From: Deltaproteobacteria bacterium
GTDB lineage: Bacteria > Bdellovibrionota > UBA1018
Length of the DNA: 6,618 bases
Direction of reading: 5' to 3'
Assembly: GCA_016194835.1 (NCBI GenBank)
Contig: JACQAU010000262.1
Span: 1 to 6,618 of the forward strand
Part shown: one piece after another, positions 1 through 6,263 of the stretch
Layout of the letters: each line of letters begins with the position of its first letter
Numbering within the stretch: the stretch's first letter is position 1
Position numbers and translations under genes: made by a program
Notes under the pieces: model-generated
The model's database searches: none
The model's input: only the letters and a program-made list of their open reading frames with translations
Told to the model about the DNA's origin: nothing

Positions 1-1805
1 GGAGTAACAAGATTTGGTTTAAAGCCACCTGCAGCGGTTGGCCCGCGGCTACTAAAAAATAATAGGAAATCGTCATTAATATCTACAGAACCGCTACCCA
101 GTCCTGGCCATTGGTATTGCCGTTCGATCAAACTCCTCGCTGCGCTAGCTCCTACACTGAGTGAGTGTCTTGCAACTGATGGACTACCAACTGTTTGTCG
201 GCCTGGTCCGGAGTTTCCGGCTGAAATAACAAATAATACATTATGAAGTGCAGACAGCCTATTGATCATCATTTCTTGAAAACCATAACCGTCATTGTAG
301 GCACTTAGTCCACCTAAAGACATATTGATAACTTCGGCTTTTGCATTTACTACAAGATCGATAAATGCTTCTGTTGCGCCACAGCCACCGTTATTAGCGC
401 AAACACGATTCATTAAGATTTTTGCCTCTGGAGCAACTCCTCTGGCTAAAGTTAGATTCTTGTCGTTGGTTATCGTTTTTGATCCAGCAGCAATGCCAGA
501 TACATGCGATCCGTGATTTCCTGGATCAAATCCTACAAGTGATACACTTTTGACTTCTACTGTATCTGTGCCATTTTTATTTGGTAACTGGTCTACTCCA
601 AAATCAAATCCTACTTTTTCAGAAAAGAAAGAAACAGTTTTTTGAGTTTTGTTCCAAGAGCCAATAGGCTCAGCGTTACGAAAATCCCCAATGCCTGTCG
701 TATCCACATAAATTACATCTTCGTCATTATTATTGCCTGGAATTCTGATAATAAAGAAATTGTCTTCAAGTTTTCCATTGGCATTTAGATCAACCTGTTC
801 TTGTGTGCTCTGAAAGGCATCTTCTGATAACACGCCGAGTTTTGCTCCGTTGCCTGGTGTTAATAATATTTTCTGAAGTGCAGGTGAAACCTTTATTCTT
901 AAGCCTTCAATGCTGACCAGATCATCTCCCAAAGGCAGGTTTGGAAGCCGTGGTGTCATTAATACTTCTGCTTTTATGAGCAAATCTTCTTCTGTTCCGA
1001 AATCTGGTATTTTAGCCTCAAACTTTGCTTTTGGATGAAAATATACCCGACCTTCTCGAGTGTAGTCTTTGAGGTATTGAATTTTATTTTTCTTGTCATT
1101 TATGGATTGAAATGTTGGATGATTGAACGTAATGCCAGTATCAGTAATGCCTATTTTCACTAATGAGCCATCCACTTTGACAGCTTGACTGCCTTGAGCT
1201 CCATCAAGAATATCGTTAGCGGCTAGTTTAACAAATTCTGGTGCTTGAATTCTTTTTAATCCACTAAAATCATCGGTACTAAGACGAGGTGCTTCTTTAA
1301 ATTCAAGACCTTCTGCAAACGGTGAAAAGCTTTTTATCGCTCCTAAATCAAATCGCTCATAAAAAACCGGGTGAATCAAAAAGTCTTTCTCCATTTTTAA
1401 TGCTCTTATTGAGTCAACTATGTTTTCAGCATATGGTACTAGAAAGTTGAAATAGCCTACTTCTGGATGTTGGCTTAATATTATTCCACCATTTGTTTTA
1501 ATTTTAGCAGTGGCAGATTCTAGTTTTTTTAAAATCAATGCCTTTTTTTCGGCTTGAGGCAAATGAGCAAATTGAGCGGATAAAGACAAAAACGATTGAT
1601 CTGTGAGTGCTCCTTCGGCTAAGTAAAAATATTTTCCACCAATGTGATGAATCACAATTTCTGAACCATTACTTAGTGTTACAGGACGTGACTGCCCGTT
1701 AGGAATATCTAAGGCAGGAACCCATGGTCCATTTGGTAAAGTGTTTTGAGTTTTAGAGCAACTTGTTAAAAAAGCTATTAAAAATAGAACTAGTAATTGG
1801 TGCAT
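1..1805 (-). CDS. Lipoprotein subtilisin-like serine protease (S8 family, tripeptidyl-peptidase II-like), C-terminus cut by window edge
   Basis: This is an open frame of 601 codons running off the left edge. The start ATG at 1805-1803 is the only choice: an in-frame TAG lies five codons upstream, with no start codon between, and a G-rich ribosome site (GAGGGGGG) ends 5 nt before it. Residues 1-16 form a hydrophobic lipoprotein signal peptide ending in the lipobox LTSC, with C16 as the lipidated Cys and S17 following, so outer-membrane anchoring is likely. Residues ~85-200 resemble an I9-type propeptide. The catalytic residues seen are D222 (GITDTGI), H431 (NHGSHVSG) and oxyanion N531 (SAGNSGPG), followed by SSRGP at 585-589. 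The GTSMA serine should lie just beyond the edge. The Asp-His spacing of 209 residues, against ~32 in subtilisin, is known from tripeptidyl-peptidase II-type subtilases. Family membership is secure; the substrate and exo- versus endopeptidase activity are not known. Confidence 0.93.
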   Translation of the reverse strand, partial: MHQLLVLFLIAFLTSCSKTQNTLPNGPWVPALDIPNGQSRPVTLSNGSEIVIHHIGGKYFYLAEGALTDQSFLSLSAQFAHLPQAEKKALILKKLESATAKIKTNGGIILSQHPEVGYFNFLVPYAENIVDSIRALKMEKDFLIHPVFYERFDLGAIKSFSPFAEGLEFKEAPRLSTDDFSGLKRIQAPEFVKLAANDILDGAQGSQAVKVDGSLVKIGITDTGITFNHPTFQSINDKKNKIQYLKDYTREGRVYFHPKAKFEAKIPDFGTEEDLLIKAEVLMTPRLPNLPLGDDLVSIEGLRIKVSPALQKILLTPGNGAKLGVLSEDAFQSTQEQVDLNANGKLEDNFFIIRIPGNNNDEDVIYVDTTGIGDFRNAEPIGSWNKTQKTVSFFSEKVGFDFGVDQLPNKNGTDTVEVKSVSLVGFDPGNHGSHVSGIAAGSKTITNDKNLTLARGVAPEAKILMNRVCANNGGCGATEAFIDLVVNAKAEVINMSLGGLSAYNDGYGFQEMMINRLSALHNVLFVISAGNSGPGRQTVGSPSVARHSLSVGASAARSLIERQYQWPGLGSGSVDINDDFLLFFSSRGPTAAGGFKPNLVT

Positions 1806-1807
1806 TT

Positions 1808-1818
1808 TATCCCCCCTC
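1808..1818 (-). promoter_or_regulatory. Ribosome binding site of the lipoprotein protease, with a G6 tract
   Basis: On the minus strand the sequence reads GAGGGGGGATAAA directly before the ATG. The purine block is a strong Shine-Dalgarno candidate. It contains six consecutive Gs (C at 1811-1816 on the plus strand). A change in tract length would alter the spacing between GAGG and the start codon. Confidence 0.6.
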
Positions 1819-1901
1819 TAAAAGAGCACTCTGTCTGTGTAGCATCTTTCGTGCCAAATGAGAATGTGCCTAATCTAAGTTTTTCGGTTCTAAAAGGGCA
1901 C
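1817..1901 (+). repeat. Pair of 13-bp direct repeats, TCTAAAAG(A/G)GCAC
   Basis: The motif occurs at 1817-1829 and again at 1889-1901 with 12 of 13 bases identical, 72 bp start to start. That is close to seven helical turns. The first copy abuts the protease ribosome site and the second abuts the dyad next to the operon promoter. Each copy also ends in a small dyad: AGAG-CA-CTCT at 1823-1832, and GCACC/GGTGC at 1898-1912. A paired operator is possible. Chance is also possible at this length. Confidence 0.4.
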
Positions 1902-1919
1902 CACTTAGGTGCTAAAGTG
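1898..1919. promoter_or_regulatory. Overlapping inverted repeats, possible operator between divergent promoters
   Basis: GCACC (1898-1902) pairs with GGTGC (1908-1912) across a 5-nt loop. The overlapping CACTTAG (1902-1908) can pair with CTAAAGTG (1912-1919) with one bulged A. The two pairings share bases, so in RNA they would be mutually exclusive; in DNA they form a compact dyad cluster. The right arm overlaps the -35 box of the rightward promoter at 1917-1922, as expected of a repressor site. No regulator is identified, although the second operon gene has a winged-helix domain. Confidence 0.4.
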
Positions 1920-1945
1920 ACATATTTGTGATATGTTGATGTAAT
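1917..1945 (+). promoter_or_regulatory. Sigma70-like promoter of the ileS-lspA operon (predicted)
   Basis: The -35 box is GTGACA (1917-1922, 5 of 6 to TTGACA). It is followed by exactly 17 bp and a -10 box TGTAAT (1940-1945, 5 of 6 to TATAAT), with an extended -10 TG at 1937-1938. Transcription would start near 1952, giving a leader of about 54 nt before the ATG at 2006. This is the best match in the intergenic region. The AT-rich background keeps the call moderate. Confidence 0.5.
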
Positions 1946-2005
1946 AATTAATAAATTTTCTCGCTCTTTATTTGAGTAAAAAGTTGAGGTATAAAGAGTT
2001 ATTCT

Positions 2006-2350
2006 ATGTTGCTACACATAAAAAATGGAAGTCATTTAGATAATTCGCAAGTTTTACCAGACTGGTATAACGCTTTATCGCCTTTAGGGTCAGTGGTAAG
2101 ATACATTGCAAATATTTCTACAAAATGCAAATGGGTTGGACTTTATTTATATAAAAACAAGCGTTTTGTTTTAGGTCCTTCGATTGGGGACAGACAAGCT
2201 GGCTTTTTATCTGGGTCCAAATTTAGGGAATTTATGATAAAAAGCCCAGAAAGTAAAAAGGCATTAGGGAAGTTAGAGTTACAAGCAATAGCAGAAGAAG
2301 ATCAAATTATAAAAATAGTAAAGGAGTTAGAAAACTTATGGCCAGAGTGA
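2006..2350 (+). CDS. Small GAF-like domain protein, function unknown
   Basis: This 114-residue soluble protein has no signal peptide or membrane segment. The ATG is preceded by AAAGAG (1993-1998) at 7 nt. Residues ~43-61 (WVGLYL...FVLGPSIG) closely resemble the first strand pair of GAF domains of the free-methionine-R-sulfoxide-reductase type, where WxGFYL...LVLGPFQG is usual. The preceding helix (24-38) and the ending (KLELQA...EEDQIIKIVKELENLW, 89-112) also fit the GAF start and its closing strand plus helix. The middle of the usual ~150-residue domain is missing. The reductase cysteines are absent too: the only Cys is C41. Catalysis is therefore unlikely, and a ligand-binding or protein-binding role is an inference. 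It is the first gene of the operon and overlaps the next gene by 13 nt. The GAF assignment comes from motif recall, not a search. Confidence 0.8.
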   Translation: MLLHIKNGSHLDNSQVLPDWYNALSPLGSVVRYIANISTKCKWVGLYLYKNKRFVLGPSIGDRQAGFLSGSKFREFMIKSPESKKALGKLELQAIAEEDQIIKIVKELENLWPE

Positions 2351-2913
2351 GAAAACCAAAACCTACACTAGATGTTATTTTGTTTAGTACGCCTGAACAA
2401 AAAGTAATTCGTTTTTTACTTTCACAGCCCACAACTGCTTTTACCCCAAGAGTGATTTCTTCTAAACTCAAAGGGGTTAGGGGCCTGGGGGGTTCAGAGG
2501 GAATTACACAAATCTTATTGGACTTTCAAGACCTGGGGCTTGTTGAGTTTGTAGATAACCAACGGGCAGTGAGAATGAGAGATGACAGTCCAAAAGTTCA
2601 GTTATTGAAAACTTTAGCTGCGCTTTCTGATTTAGAAGGTCTTAGGGTTTTGCTTGAGCCTATTTCACAAAAAGGCGTTCTTTTTGGTTGTCGTGCCACA
2701 GGAAAAGCCACCTCAGAAAGTGATTATGAATTGCTGGTAGTTTCAGAGTCACCAGATGTAATCAAACATACCACTATGAAACATCCTATTGGTAGACAGG
2801 TTGAACTAATTACTTTTACTCCAGATGAATATACAAATATTGCAAACAAGGATCCGGATTTACATCACAAATTGTCTTCAGGTATTTTAATATGGGGCAG
2901 TGGAGGGTGGTAA
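2338..2913 (+). CDS. Winged-helix plus minimal nucleotidyltransferase (MNT, pol-beta superfamily) protein
   Basis: This is a 191-residue cytoplasmic protein. The ATG follows AAGGAG (2321-2326) at 11 nt, inside the end of the upstream gene. Residues ~17-80 look like a winged helix (EQKVIRFLLSQP...FTPRVISSKL, then GGSEGITQILLDFQDLGLVEF). Residues ~112-188 are a minimal nucleotidyltransferase with the signature GCRATGKATSESDYELLV (117-134). In the family this motif is GSxxxG...SDxDLxV, with two Asp residues for metal binding and a third acidic residue downstream. Here the first Asp is D129, the second is replaced by E131, and the third position is E156 (QVELITF). S118 is replaced by Cys. The enzyme may therefore be weakened or serve as a binding module. 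MNT proteins include HEPN toxin partners, but no HEPN gene is visible. Its stop codon overlaps the ileS start by one base, so coupled translation with ileS is likely. Confidence 0.85.
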   Translation: MARVRKPKPTLDVILFSTPEQKVIRFLLSQPTTAFTPRVISSKLKGVRGLGGSEGITQILLDFQDLGLVEFVDNQRAVRMRDDSPKVQLLKTLAALSDLEGLRVLLEPISQKGVLFGCRATGKATSESDYELLVVSESPDVIKHTTMKHPIGRQVELITFTPDEYTNIANKDPDLHHKLSSGILIWGSGGW

Positions 2914-2915
2914 TG
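2902..2915 (+). promoter_or_regulatory. Ribosome binding site and start of ileS (TAATG overlap)
   Basis: GGAGG at 2902-2906 lies 6 nt before ATG 2913-2915, whose first base is the last A of the upstream TAA. The in-frame ATG at 2892 lies before this site, lacks a good ribosome site and would add seven residues. From 2913 the protein begins MSAKDYKSTLNLP, matching the E. coli IleRS start MSDYKSTLNLP, so 2913 is chosen. Confidence 0.85.
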
Positions 2916-5735
2916 AGCGCAAAAGATTATAAATCAACATTAAACTTGCCACAAACGTCGTTTTCAATGCGTGGGGATTTGCCAAAACGGGAGCCGTTAC
3001 AAATTGAGGAATGGTTAAAAAATAAAGTTTATGAGAGACGTATTGAGAAAAATAAAAAGCACGAAAAATTTCTCTTACATGACGGTCCTCCCTATGCAAA
3101 CGGAGGTCTTCACCTTGGTACGGCTTTAAATAAAATTTTAAAAGATGTTGTTGTTAAATATAAAAACATGTCAGGGTACGAAGCTCGGTTTATTCCAGGA
3201 TGGGACTGCCATGGCTTGCCAGTCGAATTGGGTGCTGAAAAACAATTACTAGATAAAAAATTAGATAAAACTAAAGTACCGGTTACAGAACTTCGACAAA
3301 TGTGTCGCGAATATGCCGAAAAATACATTGCTCTTCAGATGTCTCAATTTAAAAGGTTAGAGGTTTTTGGGGAGTGGGACAATCCGTATCTCACAATGTC
3401 AAAAGAGTATGTTGCAACTATTATTAGGGAGTTGGGCCGACATTCGAAAGAAGGCGTGCTGTATCAGGGCAATAAACCAGTTTATTGGTGTACCTCTTGT
3501 ACAACTGCTTTGGCTGAGGCTGAAATCGAATATAAGAATAAGCGCAGTCCTTCGATTTATGTAAAATTTGAATTATCTAAAGATGCGTTAGCATCGTTTA
3601 AGGAACTATCAAACATTGCTAATAATCTGCATGCTAAACAAGTGTCTTTTATAGTTTGGACAACCACTCCTTGGACCCTCCCGGCAAATCTAGGGGTATT
3701 TTTACATCCTGAGTATGAATATATTGCTTTAAAAGCGCCTTCTGGTCACTCTACTAATTTGGCTGAAATTTGGATTGTAGCACAGGGTTTGAAAGAAAGT
3801 TTTGAAAAAACCTTGGGATTATCCAAGCCACTAGAGGTTTTACTGACTTTTCGTTCTGAAAAATTACATAAACAGAAACTTAAACACCCATTTATTGATC
3901 GAGAGTCTCTGATCATGGAAGCAGAATATGTAACGTTGGATGCTGGCACTGGCGTTGTTCACAGTGCTCCAGGGCATGGTACGGAAGATTATATTGTAGG
4001 GACTAAATATGGGTTAAAAATTTATGCCCCAGTAGATGAAAAAGGACGTTTTACTGAAGAATTTCCAGAGATGCAGGGACAGTTTGTCTTTAAAGCTAAT
4101 ACTGTGATTATAGAAAACCTAAAAAATTCAGGACATTTGTTATTTAGTAGTGAGGTTGAGCACAGTTATCCACATTGCTGGCGTTGTCATCAGCCAATTA
4201 TTTTTAGAGCCACGCCACAATGGTTTATCGGTATGAGTTCTCAAAAACGTTCATTAAGGCAGGAAGCTAAGGATCAAATTAAATCTATACAATGGATTCC
4301 TGATTGTGGGATAAATCGTATTTTAGGTATGGTCGAAGCCCGTCCGGATTGGTGTATTTCGAGACAAAGGACATGGGGTGTGCCTATTACTGTTTTTTAT
4401 TGTCAGTCTTGTCACGAACCACTGGCAGAGGAGAGTGTGTTTTTTCATGTTGCCGATTTAGTCGAAGAACATGGAACCGATATTTGGTTTACCGAGTCGG
4501 CAGTAAAACTTTTGCCTGCCGGAGCAAAATGTAAAAAATGCGGGAATCAATCATTTGTTAAAGAAAAAGATATCTTAGATGTGTGGTTTGATTCAGGAGT
4601 GAGTCATGCTGCTGTGTGTGAAGACCGAGAGTTGGGTTGGCCTGCAGATTTGTATTTAGAGGGCAGCGATCAACACCGGGGGTGGTTTCAGACTTCACTT
4701 TTGACCGCAGTAGCTACGCGTTATCGTGCACCTTTTGAAACAGTTTTGACTCATGGATTCGTAAACGACAGAGACGGCAAAAAAATGTCTAAATCTAAGG
4801 GCAATGTTGTTTCGCCATTAGATATTATGAACCAATTTGGAGCTGAAATTTTACGCCTTTGGGTTGTATTAGAAGACTATCGCAATGACGTAAATTATTC
4901 AAAAGAGAGTATTGAAAGAGTCTCTGAAAGTTATCGTAAAATTAGAAATACTATTAGGTTTATTTTGGGAAATTTATATGACTTTGATCCAGATCTGCAT
5001 CAAAAATCTTTACACGACATGAGTGATTTAGATCTTTGGGCGCTTTCAAAGAGTGCTGGTGTTTTTGAAAAAATTCGACATGCTTATGAACAGTACGAAT
5101 TTCATCTTGTTTATCATCAGATAGTTAATTTTTGTGCCGTAGATTTGTCATCTGTTTATTTTGATATCCTAAAAGACAGGCTTTATACAGCAGCAAAAGA
5201 TTCATTAGAGAGAAGGGCATCTCAAACGGCATTGTGGATGATTGGGAGTGCATTGTTAAGAAGCCTAACTCCAATTATTACTTTTACTGCAGAAGAGGCA
5301 TGGCAGCTTTTTCCACAGGGTAAAGGCAAAACTGATTCTATTTATCTAACTGATTTCCCGTCAGGTGAAAATGGACTAGATAAGTGGAAAAATACTGTAC
5401 TTGAAGACAAGTTCGAAATTTTATGGAATCTCAGGGCTCGTGTATTAAAGGAACTGGAAGTAGAGAGGCAAAATAAGAAAATTGGACATCCTCGCGAAGC
5501 TAAAGTAATTTTAGGAGTTGATGACAAGACAGAAAAATCGCTTAAGGAGATTAGAGAGGATCTAAAGCGTCTTTTTTTAGTTAGTGAGCTTGAACTAACT
5601 CGAGGTGATCAGATAAAGGTAATTAGATCAAATGGTACGAAATGTGAGCGCTGTTGGACTTATTCTGTAGAGGTGGGGCAAAATGTGACTCATCCAGATA
5701 TTTGTGACAGGTGTATAAAGGCTATTGGTATATAA
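2913..5735 (+). CDS. ileS: Isoleucyl-tRNA synthetase
   Basis: This 940-residue cytoplasmic class I synthetase activates isoleucine with ATP and charges tRNA-Ile; E. coli IleRS has 938 residues. The HIGH-type motif is PPYANGGLHLGT at 59-70, with Thr in place of the second His. Next come GWDCHGLPVE, the editing domain with WTTTPWTLP (249-257) and GTGVVHSAPGHGTEDY containing D359, then WCISRQRTWGVP, DVWFDSG and GSDQHRGWFQ. KMSKS is at 624-628. An anticodon-binding helical domain follows, and the C-terminal zinc finger has C911, C914, C931 and C934. Two further four-cysteine sets are visible: C193/C196 with C422/C425, and C497/C500 with C540/C543. The C-terminal finger marks the common bacterial type rather than the mupirocin-resistant eukaryote-like type. 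It is the third gene of a tight operon, coupled upstream by TAATG and followed by lspA after 2 nt. No frameshift or missing key residue was found. Confidence 0.98.
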   Translation: MSAKDYKSTLNLPQTSFSMRGDLPKREPLQIEEWLKNKVYERRIEKNKKHEKFLLHDGPPYANGGLHLGTALNKILKDVVVKYKNMSGYEARFIPGWDCHGLPVELGAEKQLLDKKLDKTKVPVTELRQMCREYAEKYIALQMSQFKRLEVFGEWDNPYLTMSKEYVATIIRELGRHSKEGVLYQGNKPVYWCTSCTTALAEAEIEYKNKRSPSIYVKFELSKDALASFKELSNIANNLHAKQVSFIVWTTTPWTLPANLGVFLHPEYEYIALKAPSGHSTNLAEIWIVAQGLKESFEKTLGLSKPLEVLLTFRSEKLHKQKLKHPFIDRESLIMEAEYVTLDAGTGVVHSAPGHGTEDYIVGTKYGLKIYAPVDEKGRFTEEFPEMQGQFVFKANTVIIENLKNSGHLLFSSEVEHSYPHCWRCHQPIIFRATPQWFIGMSSQKRSLRQEAKDQIKSIQWIPDCGINRILGMVEARPDWCISRQRTWGVPITVFYCQSCHEPLAEESVFFHVADLVEEHGTDIWFTESAVKLLPAGAKCKKCGNQSFVKEKDILDVWFDSGVSHAAVCEDRELGWPADLYLEGSDQHRGWFQTSLLTAVATRYRAPFETVLTHGFVNDRDGKKMSKSKGNVVSPLDIMNQFGAEILRLWVVLEDYRNDVNYSKESIERVSESYRKIRNTIRFILGNLYDFDPDLHQKSLHDMSDLDLWALSKSAGVFEKIRHAYEQYEFHLVYHQIVNFCAVDLSSVYFDILKDRLYTAAKDSLERRASQTALWMIGSALLRSLTPIITFTAEEAWQLFPQGKGKTDSIYLTDFPSGENGLDKWKNTVLEDKFEILWNLRARVLKELEVERQNKKIGHPREAKVILGVDDKTEKSLKEIREDLKRLFLVSELELTRGDQIKVIRSNGTKCERCWTYSVEVGQNVTHPDICDRCIKAIGI

Positions 5736-5737
5736 AA

Positions 5738-6232
5738 GTGAAAAGCATAAAATTAAAGTATTGGATTTTGTTTGCAGTTTCGTTTGTTATTATTATTTTA
5801 GATCAGTATACGAAATCTCTTATTCAAGCTCATTTTTACTATGGCGAGAGTGTTTCGGTTTTACCAGGTTTTTTTAATCTTACTTCTGTAAGAAATACAG
5901 GTGCAGCTTTTGGTATGCTTGCCAATGCCCCTACAGGTTTTCGAGTGCCTTTTTTTATTATTATTCCAATTGTTGCTCTGGTTGCTATTGCTTATATTTA
6001 CAAAAAAATACCAAAAAATGATTATAAACTTTCATCAGCGTTGTCATTGGTGATTGGGGGAGCAACTGGAAATCTTATAGATCGTGTTCAGCTTGGATAC
6101 GTCGTAGATTTTTTAGATTTTCACTGGAAAGTGCATTATCATTTTCCTGCTTTTAATGTAGCTGATTCTGCTATTTGTGTAGGACTTGGGATACTGTCGC
6201 TGGATTTGCTTTTTGGGAAGTCTGAAGACTAA
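5738..6232 (+). CDS. lspA: Lipoprotein signal peptidase (signal peptidase II)
   Basis: This 164-residue inner-membrane aspartyl protease cleaves prolipoproteins before the lipidated Cys, after Lgt acts. It has four hydrophobic segments near 9-26, 70-89, 100-115 and 139-159. Family motifs are LDQYTK (D22), VRNTGAAFG (N53), IGGATGNLIDR (N112, R116), VVDFLDF (D124) and FNVADSAI (D143). The catalytic pair D124/D143 carries the same numbers as in P. aeruginosa LspA, and D22 is within one residue of the E. coli equivalent. This supports the GTG start at 5738, 2 nt after the ileS stop. An in-frame GTG at 5711 would add nine residues (MYKGYWYIK) inside ileS and is less likely. AAAGG at 5717-5721 is far from the start, so translation probably depends on coupling to ileS. 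ileS-lspA adjacency is common in proteobacteria. The divergent lipoprotein protease is a potential substrate. Confidence 0.96.
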   Translation: MKSIKLKYWILFAVSFVIIILDQYTKSLIQAHFYYGESVSVLPGFFNLTSVRNTGAAFGMLANAPTGFRVPFFIIIPIVALVAIAYIYKKIPKNDYKLSSALSLVIGGATGNLIDRVQLGYVVDFLDFHWKVHYHFPAFNVADSAICVGLGILSLDLLFGKSED

Positions 6233-6252
6233 ATAATTGAGTCATCATCATT

Positions 6253-6258
6253 GGGGAG
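6253..6258 (+). promoter_or_regulatory. Ribosome binding site of the Fic gene
   Basis: GGGGAG ends 5 nt before ATG 6264. It supports independent initiation and favours the ATG over the in-frame GTG two codons upstream (6258-6260), which overlaps this site. The 31-bp gap after lspA holds no T-tract hairpin, so read-through from the operon is possible. Confidence 0.6.
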
Positions 6259-6263
6259 TGAAA

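Larger units (their letters stand above)
1806..2005. other. Divergent intergenic regulatory region
   Basis: These 200 bp separate the leftward protease gene from the rightward operon, and no coding frame is supported here. The region holds the ribosome site of the protease, a direct repeat, overlapping inverted repeats and a good rightward promoter, each listed separately. A possible leftward promoter for the protease is TTAGCA (minus strand, 1915-1910), a 17-bp spacer and TAGAAC (1892-1887), each 4 of 6 to consensus. That is too weak to list alone. There is no T-box-type conserved sequence, tRNA or intrinsic terminator. Confidence 0.7.

Noticed and set aside
325..516. 63-residue plus-strand reading frame
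   Set aside because: It lies wholly antisense to the conserved His-containing part of the subtilase gene and has no recognisable motif or ribosome site.
1806..2005. T-box or other riboswitch ahead of the ileS operon
   Set aside because: No T-box consensus (AGGGUGGnACCGCG) and no terminator-antiterminator with a U-run are present; the predicted leader is only about 54 nt.
2338..2913. HEPN-MNT toxin-antitoxin module
   Set aside because: The MNT-like domain is present, but neither neighbour shows a HEPN RxxxxH motif; the partner upstream is GAF-like and the downstream gene is ileS.
2887..3328. Two minus-strand frames (2887-3099 and 3110-3328)
   Set aside because: Both are antisense to the highly conserved N-terminal catalytic region of ileS, so they are shadows.
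3367..4534. Frames at 3367-3564 (+), 3746-3949 (-) and 4304-4534 (+)
   Set aside because: They lie inside ileS in other frames; the ileS frame there carries conserved editing and zinc motifs without interruption.
4779..4785. A7 run in the KMSKS region as a frameshift or slippage site
   Set aside because: The frame continues intact through the catalytic motif, and Lys-Lys-Met codons explain the run.
5342..5527. Minus-strand frame of 61 residues
   Set aside because: It is antisense to the ileS C-terminal region and has no independent support.
6219..6230. Dyad AGTCT-GA-AGACT at the end of lspA as a terminator
   Set aside because: The two-base centre is too small for a hairpin loop, the stem is AT-rich and no T-run follows. 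It is within coding sequence and may be chance.
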